From assembly GCF_036924645.1 (NCBI RefSeq), contig NZ_JAZHRX010000001.1, forward strand, positions 5,111,501-5,175,500: DNA of 64,000 bases, in the 5' to 3' direction. Below are positions 9,752 through 19,889 of this stretch, in pieces. Positions within the stretch are counted from its first letter, which is position 1. The number at the start of each line of letters is the position of its first letter. The notes under the pieces were generated by a model that saw only the letters and a list, made by a program, of their open reading frames with translations, had not been told where the DNA came from and made no database searches. Origin of the DNA: Bradyrhizobium sp. AZCC 2176 (lineage in GTDB: Bacteria > Pseudomonadota > Alphaproteobacteria > Rhizobiales > Xanthobacteraceae). A program made the translations under genes and the position numbers.

Positions 9752-11418
9752 ACCGTCGACTGGACAACGACCGTACGATCCGGGCGCCCCGCGGGCCCGA
9801 GATTAGTGCCAAGAGCTGGCTGACGGAAGCGCCGCTCCGTATGCTCATGAACAATCTCGATCCCGACGTTGCCGAACGGCCGAGCGAACTCGTCGTCTAC
9901 GGCGGCATCGGCCGTGCCGCGCGCGACTGGGAAAGTTTTGATCGGATCGTTGCCTCCTTGCGCAAGCTCGAGGCCGACCAGACGCTGGTCGTCCAGTCAG
10001 GCAAGCCGGTAGGAATCTTCCGCACCCACTCCGATGCGCCGCGCGTGCTGATCGCGAATTCGAACCTGGTGCCGCATTGGGCGACGCTCGATCACTTCAA
10101 CGCCCTCGACAAGCAGGGGCTGATGATGTTCGGGCAGATGACCGCCGGATCGTGGATCTACATCGGCAGCCAGGGCATCGTGCAGGGAACATACGAAACA
10201 TTTGTCGAGGTCGGGCGGCGTCACTACGGTGGCAGCCTCGCGGGCAAGTGGATCCTGACGGCAGGCCTCGGCGGCATGGGCGGCGCGCAGCCGCTTGCCG
10301 CGACGATGGCCGGGGCATCGATGCTTGCGATCGAATGCCAGCCGAGCCGCATCGAGATGCGGCTGCGCACGGGCTATCTTGACCGGCAGGCGAGCACGCT
10401 TGACGAGGCGCTATCGATCATGGCGCAGGCAGCAGAGAACAAGCAACCGATCTCGGTCGGCCTGCTTGGCAATGCCGCCGATATTTTTCCCGAGCTGGTG
10501 CGTCGTGGCGTGAGGCCGGACATCGTCACCGACCAGACCAGTGCGCACGATCCGATCAACGGCTACCTGCCAAAGGGATGGACGCTCGCTGAATGGGAAG
10601 CGAAACGCCAGGACAATCCGAAAGCGGTTGAAGCGGCCGCCAAGAGCTCCATGGTCGGCCACGTCCAGGCTATGCTGGATTTCCACGCACAAGGCATTCC
10701 TACGCTCGACTACGGCAACAATATCCGCCAGATGGCGAAGGATATGGGATTGAAGGACGCATTCGATTTTCCCGGCTTCGTTCCGGCCTACATTCGTCCG
10801 CTGTTCTGCCGCGGCGTCGGGCCATTCCGCTGGGCCGCACTATCGGGCGACGCCGAGGACATCTTCCGGACCGATGCCAAGGTGAAGGAACTGATGCCGC
10901 ACGATAAGCATCTTCACAACTGGCTGGACATGGCGAAGGCGCGGATCAAGTTTCAGGGACTGCCGGCGCGGATCTGCTGGGTTGGCCTTGGCGATCGCCA
11001 CCGGTTGGGCCTGGCGTTCAATGAAATGGTGGCGAGTGGCGAGCTGAAGGCGCCGATTGTCATCGGCCGCGATCATCTCGACAGCGGCTCGGTTGCGAGT
11101 CCGAACCGCGAAACCGAAGCGATGCGTGATGGCTCGGATGCGGTTTCCGACTGGCCGCTCATCAATGCGTTGCTCAACTGTGCCAGCGGGGCGACATGGG
11201 TATCGCTGCATCACGGCGGCGGCGTCGGCATCGGCTATTCGCAGCACGCCGGCATGGTGATTGTCGCCGATGGAACCCCGGACGCTGCGCGCCGCATCGA
11301 ACGGGTGCTTTGGAACGATCCTGCTACGGGTGTCATGCGGCATGCCGACGCGGGCTATGAGAGTGCGATTGCATGTGCCCGAGCCAACGGGCTCGATCTG
11401 CCCAGCCTGGCGTTGTAG
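9748..11418 (+). CDS. hutU: Urocanate hydratase HutU
   Basis: NAD-dependent urocanase, 556 residues, converting urocanate to 4-imidazolone-5-propanoate. It begins [16 protein letters not shown], has the glycine-rich [17 protein letters not shown] nucleotide segment and the C-terminal [15 protein letters not shown] region expected of the family. Full length compared with known urocanases. Last gene of the hutI-H-U arm; no terminator hairpin is obvious before the next gene 68 bases downstream. Confidence 0.97.
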   Translation: MNRRLDNDRTIRAPRGPEISAKSWLTEAPLRMLMNNLDPDVAERPSELVVYGGIGRAARDWESFDRIVASLRKLEADQTLVVQSGKPVGIFRTHSDAPRVLIANSNLVPHWATLDHFNALDKQGLMMFGQMTAGSWIYIGSQGIVQGTYETFVEVGRRHYGGSLAGKWILTAGLGGMGGAQPLAATMAGASMLAIECQPSRIEMRLRTGYLDRQASTLDEALSIMAQAAENKQPISVGLLGNAADIFPELVRRGVRPDIVTDQTSAHDPINGYLPKGWTLAEWEAKRQDNPKAVEAAAKSSMVGHVQAMLDFHAQGIPTLDYGNNIRQMAKDMGLKDAFDFPGFVPAYIRPLFCRGVGPFRWAALSGDAEDIFRTDAKVKELMPHDKHLHNWLDMAKARIKFQGLPARICWVGLGDRHRLGLAFNEMVASGELKAPIVIGRDHLDSGSVASPNRETEAMRDGSDAVSDWPLINALLNCASGATWVSLHHGGGVGIGYSQHAGMVIVADGTPDAARRIERVLWNDPATGVMRHADAGYESAIACARANGLDLPSLAL

Positions 11419-11486
11419 CGCATTGGAGGCGTTACGCCGATGGTGCGCGCCGGGCGCGATGTTCCCTCAAGACAGCGAGAGTGGCC

Positions 11487-12770
11487 ATGGTGAAACCGTT
11501 TCCGTCGAAGACCCTTATCGGCAACCACGTGCTGCATCCCGAAACGCTGATGCTGAACTATGGCTACGATCCGCAACTGTCGGAAGGAGCCGTCAAACCC
11601 CCGGTCTTTCTGACCTCCACCTTCGTGTTCAGGACCGCCGAAGACGGCAAGGACTTCTTCGATTACGTTGCGGGCCGGCGCGAGCCGCCCGAGGGGATGG
11701 GTGCGGGCCTGGTCTATTCGCGGTTCAATCATCCCAACAGTGAGATCGTTGAAGACCGGCTTGCCGTCTATGAACGTGCGGAGTCCTGTGCGCTGTTCTC
11801 GTCCGGCATGTCGGCGATTGCGACCACGATCCTGGCCTTCGCGCGGCCGGGCGACGTGATCCTGCATTCTCAGCCGCTCTACGGCGGAACGGAAACGCTG
11901 CTCGCGAAGACGCTTGCCAGCTTCTCGATCGGAGCCGTGGGCTTTGCCGACGGCATCGACCAGGTTGCTGTCGAGCTGGCGGCCGACGACGCCATGCGAA
12001 AGGGGCGGGTAGCGATGATTCTCATCGAAACCCCGGCAAATCCGACCAACGGGCTCGTTGATATTGCGATGGTCCGCCGTATCGCCGACAACATCGGCAA
12101 GGCGCAGGGCCACACGCCGCTCATCGCGTGTGACAATACGCTGCTAGGGCCGGTCTTCCAGCGGCCGATCGAACATGGCGCTGATCTTTCGCTGTACTCG
12201 CTGACGAAATATGTCGGCGGCCATTCCGACCTGATCGCTGGCGCTGCGCTCGGCTCAAGAGCCCTCATGAAAGACATCAAGGCGCTGCGAGGCGCCATCG
12301 GCACCCAGCTCGACCCTCATTCCTGCTGGATGCTCGGCCGGTCGCTCGAGACGCTGAGCTTGCGCATGGACAAGGCCAACCAGAATGCGCGGCTCGTGGC
12401 GGATTATTTACGCGACCACGACAAGGTGGAGAGGGTTCACTACCTCGCTCATCACAACGAAGCCTCCGACGCCGGCCGCCTGTTCGCGCGACAATGCCTG
12501 GGCGCGGGCTCCACGTTCTCGTTCGACATTGTCGGCGGTCAGGCGGCGGCGTCCCGATTTCTGAACGCGCTGCAAATCTTCAAGCTGGCGGTGAGCCTGG
12601 GCGGCACGGAGTCGCTTGCCAGCCTGCCGGCAAGCATGACCCACTCTGGCGTTCCGGTTGAAATCCGTCAAAAAATAGGCGTCCTCGACTCCACGATCCG
12701 ACTGTCGATCGGCATCGAACACCCGTCTGATCTGATCGCAGACATTGCGCAGGCATTGAATCAGGCATAG
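11487..12770 (+). CDS. Cystathionine gamma-synthase family PLP enzyme (methionine gamma-lyase-like)
   Basis: PLP-dependent Cys/Met metabolism enzyme of 427 residues. The PLP lysine is K241 in [29 protein letters not shown] and the SLGGTESL C-terminal motif also identify the family. The ATG at 11487 is preferred over the frame start at 11373, which overlaps hutU. Members include cystathionine gamma-synthase, methionine gamma-lyase and O-acylhomoserine sulfhydrylase; the sequence alone does not settle which. It follows hutU on the same strand but no pathway link to histidine is evident. Confidence 0.88.
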   Translation: MVKPFPSKTLIGNHVLHPETLMLNYGYDPQLSEGAVKPPVFLTSTFVFRTAEDGKDFFDYVAGRREPPEGMGAGLVYSRFNHPNSEIVEDRLAVYERAESCALFSSGMSAIATTILAFARPGDVILHSQPLYGGTETLLAKTLASFSIGAVGFADGIDQVAVELAADDAMRKGRVAMILIETPANPTNGLVDIAMVRRIADNIGKAQGHTPLIACDNTLLGPVFQRPIEHGADLSLYSLTKYVGGHSDLIAGAALGSRALMKDIKALRGAIGTQLDPHSCWMLGRSLETLSLRMDKANQNARLVADYLRDHDKVERVHYLAHHNEASDAGRLFARQCLGAGSTFSFDIVGGQAAASRFLNALQIFKLAVSLGGTESLASLPASMTHSGVPVEIRQKIGVLDSTIRLSIGIEHPSDLIADIAQALNQA

Positions 12771-12878
12771 CCGCATTGGCGCGTCTCTGAAAGACGACCT
12801 GAAGGCAACGTAAAGGGGCCCCAGCGAGCGGAGTCCTCGATATTCCGGCCCAACCGCTTCGGTGCGGGATGTCTCATG

Positions 12879-13655
12879 TTAAGTCTCCTCGGCCCCGGGT
12901 GACCGCGCAACGCGCATTTTCGGGTGTCGGGAGAGTCCGATCTTGATCGTGACCAGTACCGGCGCGGCGATCACAAAAAGCAGGGCGACTGCATTGAACG
13001 CTGTGTCAAAGGCGATCACGGTGGACTGAGCAGTGACGATCCGGCCCAATAGGCTCGTGGCAGCCCGGCTGGCGGCCGTCGCGTCCATTCCTCTTGCAGC
13101 GAGCATGGCTGCCGTCGTCGTCAGCCGTTCGCTGACCGCAGGAACGCCTGCGGTGATTCTGGCGCCGAGCACCGTAAGGTTGGCGGTGATGTTATGGTCG
13201 ATCAGTGTCTGGAGTCCGGCAACGCCCATGAGACCACCAAGCTGGCGACCTGTATCGAAGAGACCTATGCCGTACGCGAGGTTGCGGTCGTTGAGGTTGC
13301 TGAAAGCGATCAGGGTGATCGACAGAAACAGGAAGCCAAGGCCCAGGCCGCGCAACAGGATGGCCGCCATCATGTCGTCCGCTCCGCTTTCGCTGGTCGA
13401 GCCGGACAGCATCCACATTGCAACCATGATCATCAAGATGCCAAAGGGCACCGTGGCGACCGGAGCAACGCGGCGGACCTGCATGAGGAAGGCGGCCAAG
13501 AGGAGCGTGCCAATGAAAAACGCGCCACTTGGCAACAGGAGCCGGCGTCGGTCCTCCAAAGCTGACATCAGCGAATTCGGCGAGGTAGTGCGCTTGGTGA
13601 ATTCTGCGAAGGCGTCGGCGGCTTCGATATCCAGAGCGCCAAGGGACGTCGCCAA
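12879..13655 (-). pseudogene. MFS (DHA2/EmrB-like) transporter, C-terminal half only
   Basis: About 258 codons encode five to six hydrophobic segments, including GRQLGGLMGVAGLQTLIDHN, which resembles the late helices of 14-helix EmrB/QacA multidrug transporters. Intact proteins have 450-530 residues, and the N-terminal half with the DHA2 motifs is absent. Upstream sequence runs directly into the histidine kinase 3' end without any membrane helices in any frame. The first 20-odd residues look unlike a transporter and may be junction sequence. Most likely a deletion remnant, not a functional pump. Confidence 0.65.
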
Positions 13656-13871
13656 ACGCTTCTGCGCATCCTCGTGAATGGCTTATTGTAACGAGCAGGC
13701 TCGGCATGATGACAGGTGTGCAGTAGTAATGGGGAACGCCGAAGGTGCCTCCAAGCACATGGCCAATTCCGTGGCGTGCTTCCATCGGGATGCGTGCCTG
13801 GAGGCCAAAAGAGGTGCAAGACGGCGTGCCTTCCCGATCACGCTCGACAAAATCGTGCCCGAGCTGCCCGC

Positions 13872-15374
13872 TCAAGCGGAGATGCTGCGCGGTGCCGGTT
13901 CGAGAGCGTTGATAACGTCCTTTCCTGCGACCGTGATCGGTCGGCTGATTGGAGGCGGCGCGCCCTCCAACGCTGGCAGGCTAATGGCCGCGTGTAGTCC
14001 CTTCGACTTGTTGGTCAAGGCTATATCTCCGCCGTGGTGGCGGACAATGGTCCGGGCGATGGAAAGGCCGAGACCTACGCCTCCTGTTTCGCGGTTTCGC
14101 GAATTCTCCACCCGGAAAAATGGCGTAAAAACCTGCTCCTGGGCGCTGTCGGGAATACCGGGTCCATCATCCGAGACAATGATTTCGATACTATCTGCGC
14201 GCCTCTCCACGCTGACGCGTGCCCGCTCGCCATAACGGATGGCATTCTCGACGAGGTTACGGCACGCGCGGCGGAGTGCGTCTGGTCGGCAGCTGTAGCT
14301 GATCTTCTGTCCCTCCGAGAAAGAGACGTCATGACCAAGTTCGGCAAGATCGTCGCAGAGACTCTCCACGAGGGCCGAGAGGTCCACGGTGCGCGTATTT
14401 TCTGCGGTTGCATCTTCGCGGGCGAATGCGAGAGTCGCCTCTGTCATCGTCTGGATCTCGGTAATGGTGGAGAGCATTTTCTCGCGGACGTCCTCGTCGG
14501 GCACGAATTCTGCACGCAAACGGAGCGAGGTCAGAGGTGTGCGCAAATCATGACCGATGGCGGCCAGCATTCTGGTGCGGTCGTCGACGAAACGGTGTAG
14601 TCGCGCTTGCATGCGATTGAATGCCTCGGCCGTACGTCGGATATCGTCGGGGCCGGTTTCCGGCAGCGGTACGATCTCTTGACCACGACCAAGAGCTTCA
14701 GCCGCTACGGCGAGGCGGCGCAATGGTTGCGCAATGCCGCGCGCGGCAAATACGGCAATGATGGACAACGACAACGCCGAAAGGCCGAGCGCTAGGGTGG
14801 ATTTGGAGGTCCAGAAGCCGTCTTGCGCGGGTTTGGCAAATGCAGTGTTCAGCCATGCGCCGTTCGCCAACTGAACGGCCAAGCCCATGCCGGTGGCGTC
14901 ATCGAGATAAAGAAACTTCGCTGGTCGGGATAGCGGCCAGGCTTCCGGCTTTAGGTCGACCCATTGTGAGGAGGTGGCGCTGCTGCTGGCAGTGTTTCGG
15001 GCGAAATCCGGTCTCACCTCGGAGGGCACGCTGTGGCCGGGAAAGGACACGCGCGGCAATGGCTGCGCCAAGCGCTCCCATGCCTCCTCCCGCCACGCGG
15101 AGGCTTCCTTCAGACCGTTGGTCGATATCCAATATCTCGCTGAGCTGGTGTTACTGGCGTTCAGGATATCGGTCTGCAGTGCCGGAGGCGTCGCCTCCAG
15201 AACCCGGGCGAGCGAGGCGCATCGGCTGAATATCTCGCCCTTGGCGGCCTTCCGAATCGCCTGCCCATGCTCGTCCCAGGAAATGAAGAACACGATTGCT
15301 TGTGACAGCATGAGGGACAGCAGCGTGAAACAGATGAAGCGGGCGGCAAGGCTGCGCTTCCACAAGCTCATCAT
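13872..15374 (-). CDS. Sensor histidine kinase (EnvZ/OmpR-type system)
   Basis: Inner-membrane sensor kinase of 500 residues. Transmembrane segments lie near residues 13-32 and 193-211 and flank a periplasmic sensor of about 160 residues with no recognised fold. A HAMP linker (about 212-263) leads to the HisKA box AAIG-H275-DLRTPLTSLRLR and a HATPase domain with the N box NLVENAIRYG, DDGPGIP and GVGLGLSIA. The autophosphorylated H275 would pass phosphate to the regulator encoded immediately upstream. The start overlaps the regulator stop by four bases. A tail of about 40 residues follows the catalytic domain. The stimulus is unknown. Confidence 0.93.
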   Translation of the reverse strand: MMSLWKRSLAARFICFTLLSLMLSQAIVFFISWDEHGQAIRKAAKGEIFSRCASLARVLEATPPALQTDILNASNTSSARYWISTNGLKEASAWREEAWERLAQPLPRVSFPGHSVPSEVRPDFARNTASSSATSSQWVDLKPEAWPLSRPAKFLYLDDATGMGLAVQLANGAWLNTAFAKPAQDGFWTSKSTLALGLSALSLSIIAVFAARGIAQPLRRLAVAAEALGRGQEIVPLPETGPDDIRRTAEAFNRMQARLHRFVDDRTRMLAAIGHDLRTPLTSLRLRAEFVPDEDVREKMLSTITEIQTMTEATLAFAREDATAENTRTVDLSALVESLCDDLAELGHDVSFSEGQKISYSCRPDALRRACRNLVENAIRYGERARVSVERRADSIEIIVSDDGPGIPDSAQEQVFTPFFRVENSRNRETGGVGLGLSIARTIVRHHGGDIALTNKSKGLHAAISLPALEGAPPPISRPITVAGKDVINALEPAPRSISA

Positions 15375-16090
15375 GGCTGCTCGACCTCTGCGACGAGGCT
15401 GTATCCACCGCCCCAGTGAGTCTTGATCAAGGCTGGTACTTTCGGGTCGGCCTCGATCTTCTTTCGCAAGCGACTGACCTGATTGTCGATGCTCCGGTCG
15501 AACGGATCGGCATCTCGGCCAACGGTCAGGTCAAGGAGCTGATTGCGGCTGAGTACCAGGCCCGGATGATCGAGAAATGCGCACAGCAGGCGGAACTCCG
15601 CCGTGCTGAGGGGCACAGCAACGCCGTCGTCTCCTAGCAACTCGCGCCGGTTGACGTCAAAGGTCCACCGATCAAAACGTACAACCTTGCTCGCGAGCCG
15701 GCCCTTTTGCGGCGGCAGGCTTTGGACTCGTCGAAGCACCGCCTTGATGCGGGCCAGGAGTTCGCGGGGATTGAACGGCTTGGTCACGTAGTCATCGGCG
15801 CCTACTTCCAGGCCGACGATTCGATCGGTCTCCTCCGTCATGGCAGTCAACAGGATAACGGGGAGGTCCGTGGTGCTGCGCAGATGACGGCAGAGGGACA
15901 ATCCGTCCTCGCCTGGCATCATGATGTCAAGAACCACGAGGTCCAGAGCATTTCGTTCGAGCAAACGGCGGAGTGCGACAGCGTTTTCCGCAAGGCTGAT
16001 GCGGTAGCCGTGCTGCATCAAGTATTTGCCGACCAAGTCGCGAATGTCGCGGTGATCGTCCACGACGGCGATGTGCGGTGTCGAGTCCAT
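15371..16090 (-). CDS. OmpR-family response regulator
   Basis: DNA-binding response regulator of 239 residues. The receiver has the acidic pair D11-D12, phospho-acceptor D55 in LVVLDIMMPGEDG and K104 in DDYVTKPF. The C-terminal winged helix includes LSTAEFRLLCAFLDHPG and RSIDNQVSRLRKKIE. The ATG at 16090 is used rather than the one at 16132 because GGAG precedes it and the longer N terminus is not part of the fold. First gene of the two-gene operon; tandem TGTAAC/TGTATC repeats lie about 56 bases upstream. Confidence 0.94.
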   Translation of the reverse strand: MDSTPHIAVVDDHRDIRDLVGKYLMQHGYRISLAENAVALRRLLERNALDLVVLDIMMPGEDGLSLCRHLRSTTDLPVILLTAMTEETDRIVGLEVGADDYVTKPFNPRELLARIKAVLRRVQSLPPQKGRLASKVVRFDRWTFDVNRRELLGDDGVAVPLSTAEFRLLCAFLDHPGLVLSRNQLLDLTVGRDADPFDRSIDNQVSRLRKKIEADPKVPALIKTHWGGGYSLVAEVEQP

Positions 16091-16145
16091 CCGGTTGCTC
16101 CGTTCCGCATCATAGTGAAGTCCAGCACCCAACCCACCGAAAAAG

Positions 16146-16161
16146 TGTAACAGAATGTATC
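16146..16161. promoter_or_regulatory. Candidate OmpR-type tandem half-sites
   Basis: TGTAAC (16146-16151) and TGTATC (16156-16161) are spaced exactly ten bases, one helical turn, the arrangement that OmpR-family dimers bind. They sit about 56 bases upstream of the response regulator start, so autoregulation is plausible. Inference from spacing and position only. Confidence 0.35.
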
Positions 16162-16940
16162 GGTCGCATACGGTCGACGGAGATCAGATCCTGCTGCATA
16201 GCGTCCCTGACAGCAAAGTGACGTCAGATCGGGATCGCAAGATGCCGGCCCGATTCCGAGTGGAACCGTTCCTTATGTGCAGCTTCCTGATCTAGGGCTG
16301 AAACATTCTAGGCACAAGCTGTCGAAGAAGGTTGTCCCGGCGCACCATCTTTGTCGCAAAGTGTCGCATACATATGTCCTGCCAAGACCTGATGCAATTT
16401 GGGAAGCCGCAGCGAAAAGCAAGGTGATTGAAGAGCGCTGACGGGAGCAGTCATCAGCGAAGACGCTCCAACCTGTCGCGAACTATGCAATGCAGCATCC
16501 CTGAGACAGATCGCGACAATTCCCGATAGCAGCCGGCAAAGTTCTGCGACAACCGGACCTCATCGTGCGCATGTTCAACGAAACAGGAGCGCTACATGTG
16601 CGCGATGGACGCCGTTTCCCATAGGGCAGTTCCGGAAATCTCGAGAGGCTCATCGGCCGGGAACGATGATGACGACGCTACACAGAAGGGGCGGCCTCTT
16701 CGCAGGGCCGCACTTCGAATAAGTTGGCTGCTCGTGCTCGTGTTGCGGAATGCCTCGACCTCGGCCACGCCCGTTGATTTGACGTATGATGCAAGTCGCA
16801 TGGCCATTTCGCGTCTCGTGACAGAGGGCAACTGTTTGACCCCTGAGCCACATCTCAGGTTCGTATGCGGAGAGCCCGTTCGAAGGCAGAAGCGATCTCG
16901 CGCGATCTCTGATCTGCAAGGGGAATTATGGCTCAGTGAA
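16162..16940. other. Intergenic region of about 780 bases
   Basis: No convincing gene is visible. Short frames occur (for example 16596-16961 on the plus strand), but they show no domain and the longest overlaps the end of the next gene. TGTCGCA is repeated near 16352 and 16362. The stretch separates the two-component operon from a small exported protein gene pointing the same way. Confidence 0.4.
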
Positions 16941-17417
16941 TCAGATTTCGCAGTCGTTTGAATTCAAAGCCTTACGCAAGCCACCAAACGCGCTTAGCCG
17001 ACAGGGCCCGGTGCCGCTGGCGGCCTTTCGCCGCTCGGAAATGGCGGTTCGCTTGACATCGGCTTTCTTTGGCTTCGACTTAGGAGAGGCGGCGATAGTA
17101 ACCTTTTTTGATTTGGCATCGTGCCGATGCCGGTTGATCACGCTCGGCGGCTCCGCAGAACCGATACTGACGCCTTCCGACGGAGAAATGCTTTCGTCGA
17201 CTAGAGCAGGCTGCGCTGGCGCCTCACTGCTGGCAGCGGTAATTTCAAGTTGATCAGCCTTCGCCAACGCACCACGTGAATCGGAAATGCCTACGGTTGT
17301 CTCGGCAACGGACGGGACGACTACTACTGCACTACGCGCTGGCGGTCTGAGTTCCATTGCCGCGAGTACTCCTACACCCAATGGGATGAGGAGGCCCAAC
17401 AACATCATTCTCAACAT
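16941..17417 (-). CDS. Small exported or membrane-anchored hypothetical protein
   Basis: Unrecognised protein of 158 residues. An N-terminal hydrophobic segment (MLRMMLLGLLIPLGVGVLAA) suggests export or anchoring. The middle is low-complexity and rich in Ala, Ser, Lys and acidic residues, and the C terminus is Lys/Arg-rich ending in a CRLSAFGGLRKAL segment with two cysteines. The ATG at 17417 is preferred to the frame start at 17465 because GGAGGAG lies six bases upstream and the signal segment becomes N-terminal. No domain assigned. Confidence 0.6.
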   Translation of the reverse strand: MLRMMLLGLLIPLGVGVLAAMELRPPARSAVVVVPSVAETTVGISDSRGALAKADQLEITAASSEAPAQPALVDESISPSEGVSIGSAEPPSVINRHRHDAKSKKVTIAASPKSKPKKADVKRTAISERRKAASGTGPCRLSAFGGLRKALNSNDCEI

Positions 17418-17801
17418 GATGCTCCTCCGACTTTGACTGGTGCCGGCGAAAATTCTCCGATGCAATGAGGCAACTTGGCGGCGGCTGACCTAACGACCCG
17501 ACCCCCGTACCGGGCGGTTGCCGACAGGGTTAACCGCCGGTTTAGATGTTCCTGACGCACCGCCCAGAGACCTTTGCAATCGCGCCGCATAAGTCGCCAG
17601 CCATCTCCTGAGTTGGTCGGTCGGTGCCGCTTTCATGCACGGCCGAACACCGGATGCGAAGCTTGCCGGTTTATATCTCGTATTGACTTCCGCTCGGGGC
17701 CAGTCGGTGGCAAAATCACTGTTCAGCAAGGCAATCGCCTTAGCGGGTGGTCACGGCTGGCCAAGGGTTTACAGTCAGCGAGCCGAAAAGAGCCGGTCAA
17801 T

Positions 17802-18839
17802 ATGAAACCAGTATTCACACTGCCACGCCGTGCCCTCGGTCGGACGCGGCTTCCGGTTTCTGTCCTGGGATTCGGAACCGCGCCGCTTGGCGATCTCTAC
17901 GTGCGACTGGACGACGGCACGGCCATCGATACGGTGAAACGGGCGTTCGAGCTGGGCATCAATCTCCTTGATACTTCTCCGCTCTATGGCAACGGCCTTG
18001 CCGAACATCGTTGCGGCGCCGCGGTCAGGCGCGTGCCGCGCCAGGACATCGTCGTCTGCACCAAGGTGGGTCGCTGGATGGATCCGTTTCATGGGCGAGG
18101 CGACGGTTCCGGCTTTGCAGGTGGGCTGCCGCACCGGGCAGTGTTCGATTATTCCTATGACGGCACCATGCGTTCGGTGGAACAGTCGCTGTTGCGGCTA
18201 GGGACTGACCGGCTGGACCTGTTGCTGATCCACGACGTCGACGTCTGGACTCATGGTCTCGATGCGATCGACAAGCGGTTTCGCGAAGCGATGGCTGGCG
18301 CCTATGTGGCGCTGGACCGGCTTCGCGGAGAGGGCGTTGTTGCGGGCATCGGGATCGGCGTCAACGAGGCCGAGATGTGCGTTCGTTTCGCGCAAGCCGG
18401 ATCATTCGATACAATGCTGCTCGCCGGGCGCTATTCCCTGCTGGAGCAACCGGCGCTGGCGGAGTTTCTGCCGCTTGCGCAGCAACAGGGAATCGGTGTG
18501 TTGCTCGGCGGCGTATTCAATTCAGGCATTTTGGCGACCGGCGCGGTGAGCGGTGCCAAGTACAATTACAGGGATGCGCCACCTGAGATCCTGGCAAAGG
18601 TGGCGCAGATCGAACGCGTCTGTGCTGCGCATGACGTTGCCCTGCCAACCGCGGCGTTGCACTTTGCTCTGGGCCATCCGGTGGTGGCGAGCGTTGTGCT
18701 GGGCGGCCAGAGTCCCCAGGAGGTTGAGCGCAATGTCGCCGCGCTGTCCAGCAAGGTGCCAACCGCGCTTTGGGCAGATCTGAAGGCCGAGCGTCTGCTG
18801 GATGCGGAAGCGCCCGTTCCGTTGTCGGTAGCCGGCTGA
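17802..18839 (+). CDS. Aldo/keto reductase, L-fucose/D-threo-aldose 1-dehydrogenase type
   Basis: NAD(P)-dependent oxidoreductase of 345 residues predicted to oxidise an aldose such as L-fucose to its lactone. AKR signatures include GFGTAPLGDLY, the catalytic region LLDTSPLYGNG (Asp and Tyr), VCTKVGR with the active-site Lys, and LLIHDVD with the His. The aldose 1-dehydrogenase branch is suggested by the wording and by its partner: the stop codon overlaps the start of a sugar-lactonase gene by one base (TGATG), and a FucU mutarotase gene lies nearby. The start at 17802 fits the family N terminus. The substrate is inferred from the cluster. Confidence 0.85.
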   Translation: MKPVFTLPRRALGRTRLPVSVLGFGTAPLGDLYVRLDDGTAIDTVKRAFELGINLLDTSPLYGNGLAEHRCGAAVRRVPRQDIVVCTKVGRWMDPFHGRGDGSGFAGGLPHRAVFDYSYDGTMRSVEQSLLRLGTDRLDLLLIHDVDVWTHGLDAIDKRFREAMAGAYVALDRLRGEGVVAGIGIGVNEAEMCVRFAQAGSFDTMLLAGRYSLLEQPALAEFLPLAQQQGIGVLLGGVFNSGILATGAVSGAKYNYRDAPPEILAKVAQIERVCAAHDVALPTAALHFALGHPVVASVVLGGQSPQEVERNVAALSSKVPTALWADLKAERLLDAEAPVPLSVAG

Positions 18840-19729
18840 TGCGGATCGATGCGCATCAGCATCTGTGGACACTCGCTCGCGGCGATTATGGCTGGCTGAC
18901 GCCCGCGCTCGCACCGATCCATCGCGACTTTTCCCTTGCGGACCTGGCGCCGCACCTCGCTGCCGCTGACATCAAGGGGACGATTCTGGTGCAGGCTGCC
19001 CCGACCGAGGCGGAAACCATGTTTCTGCTCGACATCGCGGCGAAGGCGCAGGTGGTGCGGGGCGTGGTCGGCTGGACGGATTTTGACGTCGCCGACGGCG
19101 CGGCGCGCATTGATGCACTCGCCGCGCACAAGCTCCTGGTTGGGTTGCGGCCGATGGTGCAGGACATTCCCGACGACGATTGGCTGCTCCGCCCAGCCTT
19201 GGCGCCGCTGTTAGCGGCCATGGCCCGAAACGGACTGGTGTTCGACGCCCTGGTGCTGCCGCGCCATTTGCCGCGACTGCTGCGGCTGGTCGACGATCAT
19301 CCCGACATGCAGTTTGTGCTCGACCATTGCGCCAAGCCCCGGCTTGCGACCGGAGAGATAGCAGATTGGCATCGCGATATCGCGCTGCTTGCTGAACGCC
19401 CCAACATCGTCTGCAAGCTATCGGGATTGGCGACAGAGGCCGCAGCGGACTGGCAAATTGCGGATCTACGGAAGGCGGTGGATCATGTCGTGGCATGCTT
19501 CGGGCCGCATCGCCTGCTATGGGGAAGCGACTGGCCGGTGGTCAATCTGGCGGGCGGTTATGAAAAATGGTTTGTCGCCGCCGAAGCCCTGCTGGCTGAT
19601 CTGTCACCGGATGAAAGGGAGGCTATCTTCGGCGCCAACGCTGCGCGCATCTATCTCTCAAGCCGAGGACGGAATGTTGAGGCCATTGATCGCCTGGCTA
19701 CTTTCCCGCGCCGGTGGTCAAACCGCTGA
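18839..19729 (+). CDS. Amidohydrolase-family sugar lactonase (L-fuconolactonase-like)
   Basis: TIM-barrel amidohydrolase of 296 residues. It opens with the metal-binding MRIDAHQHLW and contains FVLDHCAKP and LLWGSDWPVVNL, the pattern of the L-fuconolactonase/2-pyrone-4,6-dicarboxylate lactonase family (amidohydrolase_2). It would hydrolyse the lactone produced by the preceding dehydrogenase, to which it is translationally coupled. Together they would make the first two steps of non-phosphorylating L-fucose catabolism; the dehydratase and later enzymes are not present here. Confidence 0.87.
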   Translation: MRIDAHQHLWTLARGDYGWLTPALAPIHRDFSLADLAPHLAAADIKGTILVQAAPTEAETMFLLDIAAKAQVVRGVVGWTDFDVADGAARIDALAAHKLLVGLRPMVQDIPDDDWLLRPALAPLLAAMARNGLVFDALVLPRHLPRLLRLVDDHPDMQFVLDHCAKPRLATGEIADWHRDIALLAERPNIVCKLSGLATEAAADWQIADLRKAVDHVVACFGPHRLLWGSDWPVVNLAGGYEKWFVAAEALLADLSPDEREAIFGANAARIYLSSRGRNVEAIDRLATFPRRWSNR

Positions 19730-19817
19730 CGATATAACGTTCAACAAGTATCCCGACGATGACGAGCGGAGCGATGACGCCGTCGACAGCGCCGCCATTG
19801 ACCACCAGTTGATGCCC
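19698..19817 (-). pseudogene. Remnant of a sugar ABC permease C terminus
   Basis: Reading leftward from about 19817, 39 codons to a stop at 19698 give a hydrophobic segment and the ending ERYIVSGLTTGAGK. This closely resembles the last residues of MalG/LacG-type carbohydrate ABC permeases, which commonly end ERYIVxGLTxGAVK. Nothing upstream supports the rest of the protein before fucU begins at 19890. The last codons overlap the 3' end of the lactonase gene on the opposite strand. Interpreted as the tail of a deleted sugar importer once next to fucU. Confidence 0.5.
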
Positions 19818-19889
19818 TGCGAGCCGGTTTGATGACGCAAAGGTTTCGTTTTCTTCACGGCTTTTCCACGGCTCTGTTGTTTCGCCAAG

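Noticed and set aside
16957..16968. TTTGAATTCAAA palindrome as an operator
   Set aside because: It falls inside the 3' end of the exported protein gene rather than in a promoter region.
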